Source: Punica granatum
Lineage: Eukaryota > Streptophyta > Magnoliopsida > Myrtales > Lythraceae
Assembly (NCBI RefSeq): GCF_007655135.1
Contig: NC_045134.1
Coordinates: forward strand, 20,608,568 to 20,672,567
DNA: 64,000 bases
Direction: 5' to 3'
The notes below the pieces were generated by a model, which had not been told where the DNA came from, did not search any database, and saw nothing but the letters and a program-made list of their open reading frames with translations. Below, one piece after another: positions 12,891 through 23,479 of the stretch (the stretch's first letter is position 1; every line of letters begins with the position of its first letter). Position numbers and translations under genes: made by a program.

Positions 12891-13559
12891 CTTAAAAAAG
12901 AAAAAGAAAAGATAGATCAAAGAATTGAGGGATTGATTAGAACCAAAGGTATTCTAATAGAGAAATATTATAACAGTTCAATGCACTCTCTTTATCGTTA
13001 TTTCTCCATAAATTTATAAGGACAAAAATTATGACAGTATTATTTTGAGAAAAAATGTTCTAGAGTATTAAAATAATACTGTACTCATTAAATTATAGGA
13101 TGCGAACTATTTTAGTTAAAACTGACGTATAGATAATTAAGACATGTTAATTTTTAATTTCTTTTGGAGAATGTAAAAAGAAATCAATTGAATGGATTAA
13201 AATGAAAAAGAAGAAAAATGGTTGGAGTGAAAAAGAAAAAATAGAGGACATGTGTCATATTTAAAGCAGACGAAGACTCAAACGACAGTTTTACTTTCAG
13301 TAAATAGGTAATTTGGTCATGAACTTTCAAGAGTTACGTCAATTTGATCCCTTATTTTTTGAAATTGCATAAATTAGGTACACATAGCATCAGCTAGGCC
13401 CATCACTTTTCCATTTTGCATCAATCCAGTCCATAAGGATAAAATTGTATATCAAATGGGTAACAATAACATTAAGTGGGCCCCTCCAATTTGGATTGGG
13501 GTCGTTGGCTTAATAGCGTCTGACTATCGTTAAGTTTTGAAGGACTATTTTGATGTGCC

Positions 13560-14756
13560 AGTTCACCATATTTTGTATCGTTGCTCTGCATTTTTCTTTC
13601 CAGCACCTCTTCTGTTTGCTTTTCTGCTTCCTTTTCTTCCTCTGTTCGTCTGTTCTGCAGATGAAGCTGGCAATTTTCGGGGTGGCTTGAGGAAGCTTCC
13701 GAATCAGCCGCAGTCTGCCCCCAGAAGCTGAGAGGATCCCGGTGGCTGGTATTCTTCAGGGAACGGACTAACTGCGCGAGGATCCGAAGAGCGCAAAGGA
13801 TATGGTCCGCAAACCAACTATCATCGGATCAGAGCAGGCTCGGTTATTTGCCTGGGAAGAAACCGAGCAGAAAGGACAAATGAAAAAAAAAAAAATAGAG
13901 AAGAACTTGGTTAACACACGTATTATGGGAGGGGTTCGGCCAAGTTGACAGCTCGAGCCGACCCCTCTGCCATTTGTCTTCTTCACTTTTTTTTAATATA
14001 TATATATATATATATATATTTACTCGTACGCGCATCTTCAAGGAAATTCGATTTCTCAAAATCCATTGATATTTCGGAAAGAAAACTTTGAAATTGTGAA
14101 ATTCGAAAAATAATCGGCCCTGTGAGAATTTCAATTTGTTCTGGCAGAGGTCAAATCTCGATGAAAACCGATATCGAATCTCTGACATGAGTCGATTATA
14201 ATTGCTCGATTATTTCTGAAATTCAATTTTTTGAATAGGACATCCGAAAAATAATCCAGGACCATCATTATGTTTAGGAAAATTCGACGATCGATATTAT
14301 GTAGAGAAATATTTTTCGTTCCCAAGTATCGTCCCGAATTTAAAAATCGCAACTAAAGCACGTAGGCCTGAAATTCTCCGATCTCATCTCCTTCTTTAAC
14401 GCTGCTCCCACTCCCCCTCGTGTAGTTATGCATGATGGGGTATTTTCGGAAAAGGAATTTTCTCAAATTTCGTGTCATTTTTCCACCTCAATGGCGTAAA
14501 AGGACGATTAATTAGTCATGGTCCAAAAATATTTTTGGCCGAAATTTCAAACAAAAATATTTTCAGGTGTTTATAAAATATTTTTGGACTAAAGATATTT
14601 CTCAAGGATTTTATAAAATGTTTTGGTCCAAATTATACCGGAAAATACACCAAAAACGGACCGAAACTGATTTATTAATGCATTGGAGGCAAAATAGTAA
14701 TATCACTGTGGCCGGGGGCCGATTGCCGGATTTCCCGCCGGGAATCCGGCCGGCGC
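13560..14756 (+). repeat. Dispersed repeat R1, copy in B
   Basis: Close match to 1195-2378 with small indels, including an expanded TA run at 13998-14020. It carries the same CAGCACCTCTTCTG start, GATGAAGCTGGC block and GC-rich end (GGCCGGGGGCCGATTGCCGG, 14710). No coding capacity I would defend. Confidence 0.7.
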
Positions 14757-14862
14757 CATTCTGGAGATGAATTCCTTTGTGACTGCTCTGAAGAATGGCA
14801 GTTTCGAGGGCGGTAGAGCGATTGACGGTGCTGATCTTGGTCCTGCCCTTCCAATACGGTTT
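14757..14862 (-). pseudogene. TAXi-like aspartyl protease fragment, frameshifted
   Basis: Minus-strand counterpart of 2379-2476. The frame reads YWKGRTKISTVNRSTALETA and then shifts, so the conserved VTKEFIS ending appears in another frame. The family assignment rests on the TKIST.N...ALET core of TAXi_C. It ends at the same breakpoint as in copy A, so the truncation predates the A/B duplication. Confidence 0.65.
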
Positions 14863-15357
14863 CAAATATGGTTAGCTAAATTCTTGTCTAAAAAATATAA
14901 GACGATTATAGTTCATACTGAAAATCAAAAGAAACTGGTCTGTTTAAAACTGGTTCCATATATAGGTTTTACTTACTAGTTCAAAGCTTTTATTTAAACT
15001 GGTTCGTTTGGATTTATCAAAAGAAAAAAAGAAACTGGTCCGTTTGGTACTATTGGATTTTCCATGAATTAATGAATCATTTATTGTTGATTTCCTTTAA
15101 TACATCTTATGTTTTGCCTATGCAATCCTCACACTTTTGACTTATATTAGTCAATGACATGTTATTACTTGTTTAGTTACTATTTAGAGGATATAATGAA
15201 GTATATTATGCTCGTCGTGGAATATATATATATATATATTTTCGGATATTATAAGTCAGTCTTCCTTTTGGAATTTCCATTTGTTATATTTTCTGCAGAA
15301 ATCGCATGAAAATGGAGTCTTGCATCTTCCGCAGAAATCGTCTAGAAAATTATTAAT

Positions 15358-15456
15358 GATTTTGTCTACTGGAAACTGGAAGCTGGAAAGAAGTACTTCT
15401 TTACCAGAAACCACTCCACTATCGTGGCTTTCGCTATCGGCAAGAAGTATGTTCAA
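15358..15456 (+). pseudogene. M18 aspartyl aminopeptidase exon fragment
   Basis: Thirty-three codons read WKLEAGKKYFFTRN followed by HSTIVAFAIGKKYV. This is a highly characteristic stretch of plant cytosolic aspartyl aminopeptidase (peptidase family M18/DAP), close to the N-terminus and upstream of the first metal-binding His. The match stops after KKYV, where the real protein continues with AGNGF and the GAHTDSP metal site, so no catalytic residue is present. The flanks do not continue the family. It lies between the TAXi-like scrap and an unrelated acidic coding scrap, which suggests capture of pieces from several genes by one repeat unit. Copy A has lost this part. Confidence 0.75.
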
Positions 15457-15498
15457 GTTTTTTCGTGTTTTTACAACAAGCTCTAGGAAGGTTGCAGA

Positions 15499-15765
15499 GT
15501 GCTGATTCTAATTTGCTCCCTTGTGGCTATAGTGGTTGTCAGTATTTATTGTCCAGATGTGCTGGAATCGGAAAGTCCAGCTGCTAATTCTGAAAATTTT
15601 TGGAGTTCATTTCTCTCATCGTCATCACCTTCTGTTGACGAGACAGTGAAGAATGAGAATGGCTCCATGCTGAATGAGGAGCATGAAATGGAGATTATTA
15701 CAAGTGATGCTTCAGATGTGAGTGAAGGTGAGTCCTCGGACTTGGAGTTGCCGACACCAACTTGA
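15499..15765 (+). pseudogene. Unknown membrane/acidic coding fragment
   Basis: An open frame of 88 codons begins with a hydrophobic segment (LILICSLVAIVVVSIY, about residues 2-17), then a Ser-rich stretch, then an acidic tail (DETVKNENGS ... SEGESSDLELPTPT). The tail is also present in copy A at 4168-4293, where most substitutions keep the frame. I do not recognise the family. The hydrophobic start could be a membrane anchor of a small protein, or simply an intron/exon junction in a captured gene piece. The nearby M18 scrap is in a different context, so the two need not come from one gene. Confidence 0.4.
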
Positions 15766-17780
15766 ATCCACATTTTCAGTATGCCTATGCGGTCGATCTT
15801 CTTTGTAACAGGTGCCCCTATTGCATTCACCACATTCCGTCTTCACCATCAAACCACTTGTAGCCGTTGTTCATTAATTTAATTTGGAGGTTATAGATTT
15901 TGGCTCTTCAATTAGGGGATTAGGGATTTCAATCCCACGACTTCTGTTAATATTAGGGAAGAGAGGGAAAGCAAAAGAGAAATAAGATAAAAAGCCACGT
16001 CAGATGATTTCGTCTGAGATTTCACAGAATCTAAACGGAAGAGCTGATATGCTGTAACTTTCAACTGTTAAGGTTTACTTTGATGTACAAAATTGGTCGG
16101 GGTACAACTGAGACAAAACCCATTTCTTGAGGGCATAATAGACAATTTACTCGATTGTAAAACCTTGAAGCTCTCTCCCTCTACAAACTCCCATCCCTCA
16201 CCCTAAGTATGTTATACTTTAAGCATATGAGAGTTTTTGGGTTAATTACACCAAAAGTACAAAAACAATAAATTTGTTAAAACTTAAATGTAACAGTTTG
16301 GTAGGAAAAGGAATTTTTTGTTAAGATTTGCTATAAAGCATTCAAATTTGTTGCCGTCATGTGCACTTCGTCATCTGCCCCTTTAATGCCATTAGCTTCC
16401 AATGATGTGGTTGATGACATTTCAAACTTACATGCAACATGGCATTGAATTTGAAATGAAAAATTCGTTTTTAATTTTAATTAAATTAAAATAATAAAAG
16501 AAAAAAATAAAAATAAAATAAAAGTGACAGAACTTTCTTCTCTCTCTGCAAGTCCCCTCTCTCTTCTTAGCCTCATAAGTCACAGTATTCTTAGAAGGTT
16601 GTCCGGCGAACCGTCCATCGTCGAAGCTCATGTCATCGAAAGCTCACCAGAGCCCTCTCTTTCTTTGTTTGCCTTCTTCCTCTCTCTCAATCATTTTTTT
16701 TAATAAACTCAAGTAAATCAGGGGATGGGGTCTCTAGCAAGTTTGCTCCACCCCTGACTATCTTTTTTTTTTAAAGATCCAGATTGTCCTCTCGAGTCTG
16801 GATCAATCCCACCCGATGCAAGTGGCCGTGGTGGTCCTAGAAGTCATCAGAATTGTGGTGGTGGTTGGGTCTACACTTGATCAGGAATGGCGATCAAAAT
16901 CGGAGTAAAGAGAGAGATATATATTAGAGAGAGAGGAAAAAAATTTTAAATTTATTTTCTTTTATTGTTTGGTTTATTTAAATTTGAAGAAGTAAATTTT
17001 TATTTAAAATTTTTAGCCATGTTAGATACTCTTTTGACACATTAAAAGGCCACGTCAGTAAGCCGTGACGGTGTTAGTTTGTAGAAGATGGAGTACGCCT
17101 GATTAAAAAAAAATTCGAATTTTTTGTACTAAATCTTAAGAAACAAAAAATATTTTGTATCAAAATGTTACATTTAGCAAACTTTTCACGCCCAATGTAA
17201 TTAACCCAGGAGTTTTGATTTGAAAAGTATCCCAGGACGGGCCGTCATCTGCTACATCTGTGGCGGGGAGCTCCAATGTCCGTCAAGATCCTTCTAAAAG
17301 TCAATGGTTCTCATGCTCAATTTATAAATTATTTTTCAAATTAACCGTTTTCCAATTGAATTTTCGAACAAAAACGGAGTTGAACCACATTTGAACGGTC
17401 TAGGTGAATTGCATTTTTCTTCGAAATCAATTCTGAAATTGGCTCTGCATTTCTTCGATACTAGATATTAGCCCTATAACTTCTTCTTTTTTTGAAATTT
17501 TTTAAGTATTAATTGCAAAGTATAACACGGGATTTCATTTTTTTTCCCCAAATTTATGACACTAACAATGTGTGGCGCTTGATGTGGTTGTTCATGTGGT
17601 AGCTATGGGGGCAGCATGTCAACATTTAACGAAGTATACGGAAGTAGATGCCTTGACGGAGTTGGAAGAGCTACGACACAAAATCCCAACGTAAAATTGA
17701 ACTGTAGAGTTGCTAGTTCATAGAATTAATATGTCGCTCGAAAACTGATTTTGCACCTATACATGAATGGTGATCGTTAT
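15766..17780. other. Non-coding part of copy B
   Basis: Apart from about 16640-17190, which is absent from A, this follows copy A. It is AT-rich with purine and pyrimidine tracts and GA-rich motifs near 16910-16940. No recognisable gene, RNA or complete element. Confidence 0.55.
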
Positions 17781-18362
17781 TAGGAGTGTGCACGGGTACC
17801 GGGTATACCCGGAACCGGTTGAAACCTACCCCAACGGGTAAGGTTTGGGTAGCTCGTATTGAAAATAGGGTAGGTTCCGGGTATTAAAATTAGGAACCTG
17901 TGAAAATCGGTTCCGATTCCGGTTCCTGCCTACAGGGTACCCGGAACCGGTTATTGATTAAAAAAAATAGAAAAAAATAAAATTATTATCTCCTCTAATG
18001 AATCAGAATAGAGACACTTTATTGTATGAGATCGTATTATGGATGTTCAATTTTGTCAATGGATTGATGAGATATATTATTATTATTTTATTATTGTGGA
18101 TTAATCTAAATTTTATTGATATTCTATTCGGCGTGATTACTGATTATGTATGTGATATTTTCGATTTTATTTAGCGGGAGAAAAAAATTTACAGGTTCCA
18201 ACAGGGTACTCGGAACCTGTGATATAATATAGGTTCCGGGTAGGTTCCGATTTCATAATTCAACAGGGTAGGGTCCAATTCCAAAATCTTGAAACTTGTT
18301 CCTTACAGGGTAGGGTCCGGGTATTATGAAAAATACAGGGTACCCGGAACCGATCACCCCTA
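17781..18362. mobile_element. hAT-type MITE with empty site in copy A
   Basis: The element starts TAGGAGTG and ends CACCCCTA, imperfect inverted ends of the TAGGGGTG type. It is bracketed by perfect 8 bp duplications ATCGTTAT (17773-17780 and 18363-18370). Copy A has a single uninterrupted ATCGTTAT at about 5753-5760, so the insertion occurred after the A/B duplication. Inside are many direct and inverted forms of GGGTACCCGGAACC and no ORF, as expected of a non-autonomous hAT element. Confidence 0.9.
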
Positions 18363-18395
18363 ATCGTTATAGAGTTAAAATTGAAGTTCAATGTA

Positions 18396-18802
18396 CATTT
18401 TTCTGTCCAGCACCTCTTCTGTTTGCTTTTCTGCTTCCTTTTCTTCCTCGGTTCATCTGTTCTGCAGATGAAGCTGGCGATTTTCTGGGTGGCTCGAGGA
18501 AGCTTCCGAATCAGCCGCAGTCTGATCCCAGAAGCTGAGAGGATCCCGGTGGCTGGTATTCTGCAGGGAACGGACTGATTGCGCGAGGATCCGAAAAGCG
18601 CAAATGATATGATCCGCAAACCAACTATCATCGGATCAGAGCAGGCTCGGTTATTTGCCTGGGAAGAAACCGAGCAGAAAGGACAAATGGAAAAAAACAA
18701 AATAAAATGAGAGAAGAACATGGTTAATACAGCATTATGGGAGGGGTTCGGCCAAGTTGACAGCTCGAGCCGACCCCTCTTCCATTTGTCTTCTTCACTT
18801 TT

Positions 18803-18833
<31 letters not shown>

Positions 18834-19014
18834 CTCGTACGCGCGTATTTAGGGAAATTCAATTTCTCAAAATCCATTGATATTTCGGAAAGAAAACTTC
18901 GAAATTGAGAAATTCGAAAAATAATCGGCCCTGTGAGAATTTCAATTTGTATTGGCAGAGATAAAATCTCGATGAAAATCGACCTCAAATCTCTGACACG
19001 CATCGATTATAATT
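18396..19014 (+). repeat. Dispersed repeat R1, truncated copy C
   Basis: It matches 1216-1815 of copy A. At GATTATAATTA it jumps straight into the promoter-proximal DNA of the first germin-like gene. In block 2 the same R1 sequence runs on (57126 onwards) and the germin promoter begins only at about 58007. The short sequence AATTA is present at both ends of the missing stretch. Confidence 0.75.
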
Positions 19015-19133
19015 AGTGCTTTTCTTTTGGGTTGCGATCATGGAAGGAAACATCCACTACGTATGCGAATTAATAAAATGTGATTCCACACGTCACATAT
19101 ATAATTCTGGATGTTCTTTTTCGTTTAATAGGT

Positions 19134-19139
19134 CACGTG
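19134..19139 (+). promoter_or_regulatory. G-box upstream of GLP1
   Basis: CACGTG stands about 35 bp before the TATA box, and ACACGTCA lies a further 45 bp upstream. G-boxes bind bZIP and bHLH factors; a role here is inference, but the site is conserved at 58130-58135 in the second gene. Confidence 0.5.
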
Positions 19140-19170
19140 TGTATTGATCTGGTGAATGCCTCTCAACTAT

Positions 19171-19180
19171 CTATAAATAG
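19171..19180 (+). promoter_or_regulatory. TATA box of GLP1
   Basis: CTATAAATAG lies about 100 bp before the ATG, a normal plant core promoter spacing. It is identical in the second gene at 58167-58176. Confidence 0.75.
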
Positions 19181-19280
19181 GGCTTGTCATATGTGCTTCA
19201 ATCCCTCACAGCCGAAGCTACTCTATCCAACACTAATTGCATACCTAGTTTTCTCCAATACATATATATAACTTGGTCCA

Positions 19281-20703
19281 ATGAAGCTCTTTGTAATCCT
19301 TCTCGTGTGTGCGTTCGCGATCTCGAGCAGCTTTGCATCTGATCCTAGTCCACTTCAGGACATTTGTGTGGCCATAAAAGAGCCCAAAGATGCTGGTATT
19401 TCCATATCTATATCTATATTTTTAGATTTCTGTGATATATATGTATACTAGCATGATTCCCCGTACATGCATGGGTCTTTCGAGTCAAGTTACTACCATG
19501 CAGAATACAATATTGATACATGAATATAACTATTTTTGGGCGAGTTGATACATATATAACTATTTGGTTAGATGGAAGCATTAATACTTTTAAGCTTTCT
19601 ATAAGTTGTATCTATGAATTTTGCCTGATAAATTCGCCTCCATGAGAAAATATGCACTCCAAACTCATGTTGTGACTAGTATTCATTTATGACCTATTTT
19701 TTCCATGCGCTTTCCTTTTACTTGAAAAAGATCTTGTGTGTAACAGATATATCACGTGGAGTTATATCACAAGACACAAAATATATATATAGATATATTT
19801 ACAAAATTCTAAAAACCAAAAGGATTTGATGATACTTATTGGCTCATGATACCACTTGGCACATGTATTCATTATATACAACACGTTCTCCTTCTTACTT
19901 GTCTTCTTTCCCCAATTTTTCCTTAGAATTTTCTAGAATATGCACGCCCAAAAAGTAGATCATTCATTTTTTGGTAAGAAAATAATATTTATTTGTATAT
20001 CACTCGAAAGATAATATCTATCTGTTTATAAATAAATAAATATATATATATATATCGCTAAAAAGAAAATATTTGTTTGTTTCTCACAATACTCAGAACT
20101 TTAGAACGTTATAGTATTTATATTTATATTACAACTATATGATCCATCGTCCTTTATTTTCACTTTTAAAATGCCTAATATCATGTAAACTCGATTACAG
20201 AGGTTTTATATTTTCTTTCTATCATTCATTAAAAATTGAATTAACAATAAATATTAAATTATTAAAGTACAAAATAGTAACAATTATAACACCCAAGAAA
20301 GAATATTTGATTATCTCTCATCATACCCAAAATTTTAGAATTTTGTAGTTTTTATATTACAATTATACAACTCTTGAATTGTTCAATTTTATTATTAAAA
20401 TGCCTAGCTAATATAATAAAACAGAAATTACGAATTTTTTTCTTTTTCTTTTATTATTCATTAAAAATAAATTATAAAAATAATAGATTAAAATCTCAAG
20501 TAAAAGAAAAGCAAGAAATTTTAATTTTAAATTGCCTAATGAAACAAACAGTCTTTTTTTTATCCAGCGGAAATTGAACAAAGTATATAATGTGATAAAA
20601 TAATTTGTTAAAATAAAGCAAAATGAAAAAATAGTTGCAAGAGTATTTAAAAAATGCCATACTCTCTTTGGTAATCTTAAAAATGTACGATGTGATTTGT
20701 TGT

Positions 20704-20741
<38 letters not shown>

Positions 20742-21474
20742 TACAATCTGATTTTTGTGGATATGACCATCAGTTACGTATAACGTATCGTACAATATGC
20801 ATGTATATACTAGAACAAAGCTTCCATTTAATTCGAGCTTGCCTGGAGGGAATGATCCATCCTTTTTGTGCACGTAAAATCATTACCTATGTTCTAATTT
20901 TCAATCTCTTTATGCAGTGTTTGTGAATGGAAAATTCTGCAAGAATCCGAATCTTACAGTCGCAGATGATTTCTTCTTCCAAGGGCTCAACATTCCCCGA
21001 AGTACTGATAATAAGGTCGGGTCCTTTATCACTGGTGTCGATGTTAACTTAATTTCGGGTCTCAACACTTTAGGGGTTTCTGTGGCCCGCGTCGACTATG
21101 CCCCTTATGGCGTGAACCCACCCCACCTCCACTCTCGTTCCTCTGAGATCCTCATGTGCATGGAGGGTGAGCTCTATGTTGGGTTCGTCTTACCGAACGC
21201 GCTCGGGAACAGGTTCATCAGTAAAGTTCTGAAGCCTGGGGACTTGTTTGTCTTCCCATTAGGCACGATTCACTTCCAGCTCAACATAGGGAAGACTCCG
21301 GCAGTCGCATTCGCAAGCTTTGGCAGCCAAAACCCAGGTTTTGTAGTTGTTGGTAATGCGGTGTTTGGAGCTAACCCACCAATTGACCCAAAGGTCTTGA
21401 TCAAGGCATTCCGGTTGGACAAGAAAACTGTAGATTATCTCCAATCCCAGTTATGGTACGACAACCACAATTAA
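19281..21474 (+). CDS. Germin-like protein 1 (subfamily 1), one intron
   Basis: Exon 1 is 19281-19395 and exon 2 is 20918-21474, joined by a GT-AG intron of 1522 bp in phase 1, giving 223 residues. The first 20 or so residues form a signal peptide (MKLFVILLVCAFAISSSFA), so the product is expected in the cell wall/apoplast. The mature protein is a single cupin. The disulphide cysteines lie in DICVA and KFCKNP. Germin box 1 reads PPHLHSRSSEI, with both His and the Glu of the manganese site; box 2 is PGDLFVFPLGTIHFQ, with the last His. NLT is a possible glycosylation site. Length and intron position match subfamily 1 GLPs, known for superoxide dismutase-like activity and defence roles in some members; oxalate oxidase activity should not be assumed. 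Box 1 has Ser where Pro is usual. The frame is fully open. Confidence 0.93.
19396..20917 (+). other. Intron of GLP1 with GA microsatellite
   Basis: The intron starts GTATTTCC and ends TTTATGCAG. It is AT-rich and contains a (GA)n run at about 20706-20739, replaced in the paralogue by (GA)n(GATA)n. No nested gene is seen; ORFs at 20139-20577 are low-complexity. Confidence 0.85.
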
Positions 21475-21660
21475 ATCCAAATGAGAGAGTGAAAGAGTAT
21501 ATAGTTTATATAATTCATCAAATAAAACCGAACATGGGAATGTTTCCTCTGTTCGTATCGTTAAATATATTCGATATATGTTCTCGTCAGGTGGAAATCT
21601 TCAATGTTTCTTGTAATTTAATGTTTATGCATTATGGTGGAAGTGTGAAATATCTTTCTC

Positions 21661-21666
21661 AATAAA
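21661..21666 (+). terminator. Poly(A) signal of GLP1
   Basis: AATAAA occurs about 187 bp after the stop codon in a TTTCTCAATAAAAACGATGTG context that is conserved after the second gene (60631-60636). Confidence 0.55.
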
Positions 21667-21699
21667 AACGATGTGTTTAACTTTCATTGATCATGTTAT

Positions 21700-22646
21700 T
21701 TCTTCTCTTTATGAAATGCTTCTATTTTAATTCCCCAGATCGCTCTCTCTCTCTCCCTCTCTCCCTCTCTCTCTCACATGAGTGGAAGGTTGAACCTATA
21801 CCCAATCTCGAGGCCAACCTCCCACTCGATCTCATTTTTTGAGAGCGCAAGTTTCTTTGTATTGGCTCATCCATCCATATGAAAGGAGTGCAAGTTCCTT
21901 TATAAAGGAAAATTTCCACTTGGAAAAATAAAGTTACAACTGAGAGGGTTTTACTTTTTAGTGAATCACTATCACTTCGACTCGAAACTAGGTTTTCAAA
22001 GCTGATAAGACTTCTAGATATTAGGTGATGCGGGTTGAAAAGTTACTCATAGATTTATAGTTTGTGCTGTACCTCAAGGTGAGCACAAATTGAAACCCAG
22101 ATAGAGAGATTCTATGGTGCAGTTACAAAAAATAGTAGTACAACGCATTCAAGTGTTTTACTAAAATTTTAAGTAAATGTTGTTTTAAAATGCTTACGGT
22201 TTACTAATATTATAAGCAAATTACTAATGAAGTAGGTAATTTATTAAGAATTTAAGTAACTTTATCATAATTAATTTCTCAAAAATACATGTAGTTTACT
22301 CGAAAAATGTGTAAATTACTCAACAATTGATCTACTTTACTCTAATTTAAAGTAAATTACTTATATGTATGATGCAATCACTTTTAAAGTGATTGAACCT
22401 TAGACCTTTCTGCCAAGGGAAAATTATGCAACATTATGACATCAATTTGTTGCTTATATAATAGTATTAGATATTGGTTGATATTGGTGTATATTTTTTA
22501 TCACTGAAATGAAAAGGTGAGTTAATGCTTATGGAGCTTATGCTTCCAATCAATTTAACCGGTTCATTCTAATGAGAAAGGTTTGAATCTGCACAAGAAG
22601 TGGAGAGTAAAACTAAGATGTAAAGGAAGAGAAGAGGAGTCAGCAA
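21700..22646. other. Spacer downstream of GLP1
   Basis: It contains a CT-rich tract (21741-21778) and an AT-rich region full of AGTAA/TTACT motifs (22150-22370). The stretch is conserved at 60665-61549 with small indels. No gene recognised. Confidence 0.6.
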
Positions 22647-23221
22647 TTTATACATATATATACCTATTTTTTAGTAGAATGCAATTGAAGTATTATATAT
22701 ATAGATCGGAAGCATTTCGGAAGTTTTCGCGGAAAGTACGTTCTTTTTTCACGCTCTCTAATTTCTCTTTTACTTTTTAAAAATATGCGAATAAATTAAT
22801 GTAAATATAGACATTACTTAATCATGAAGTAAGTAAGTAAATAAGTACGTAATAATAATAATAATAATATCTTATAATAATATAATATAATATTTATAAT
22901 GTAATTATTCTTAATTCAATCTTATAGGTTGATTTATAAAGTATTTAAATAGGAATTGTTACATGTGGAACTTGAATAAGCCAACAATATTATGAATAAG
23001 ATGCATCTATATAATGGTATAATAAGAGTCGGTTGAAGAATACATCATATATTTTAATAAGGATATTGAATTGTCAATATTTTCAGATGCTTTATAATGA
23101 TTGTATTAAATTGAAGTAGAATTTAACTATGAAGAAAGTAATATATGTTTTTCATCATATATATATTGGGCATGATTTTATTTATTGGTTTCCCCGTGCA
23201 TGGCACGGGCAGCCCTACTAG
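22647..23221 (+). mobile_element. Helitron-like non-autonomous element (copy 1)
   Basis: The 3' end shows the Helitron signature: a hairpin CCCGTGC-ATG-GCACGGG (23193-23209), eight bases, then CTAG (23218-23221), followed by T. The start is inferred by comparison with the second copy, which has A|TCTATACATATA at 61550; here the C has become T. Interior is AT-rich and non-coding. No transposase is present, as in most plant Helitrons. Confidence 0.5.
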
Positions 23222-23479
23222 TATATGTATGGTAGGTGAATGGCGCTCTAATAATTATGATTTGCAATGTCACAATTAAGTGCATGGATTAGCAAATTAT
23301 ACGGTAGTATAGTTTTTTGTATTCTCTGTGTCACATACGCTTTTTCCCTTTTCTTTTATTTTCTTTTAATACGAAAATGTGTATTGAACCATTTCCAAAT
23401 GAAAGTAAGATTACAATCCTTAGTTTTTACTAATCACAATGAAGTTATACGGGCATTGTACGTCAAGCATTCTTAAATT

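Larger units (their letters stand above)
12322..18395 (+). repeat. Large direct repeat, copy B
   Basis: This is the second copy of the unit at 1-5795, in the same orientation. Relative to A it keeps an M18 aminopeptidase exon scrap and a longer acidic coding scrap (15358-15765), keeps about 550 bp at 16640-17190, and has gained a hAT-type MITE (17781-18362). Just after the MITE's right flank, at about 18395, the sequence jumps to another copy of R1 instead of following copy A. Confidence 0.85.

Noticed and set aside
20374..20770. ORFs in the GLP1 intron, both strands
   Set aside because: AT-rich and microsatellite-driven; the matching intron of GLP2 does not keep them.
21259..21444. 61-codon minus-strand ORF, also at 60259
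   Set aside because: It is the complement of the conserved germin exon 2 and is a shadow of that gene.
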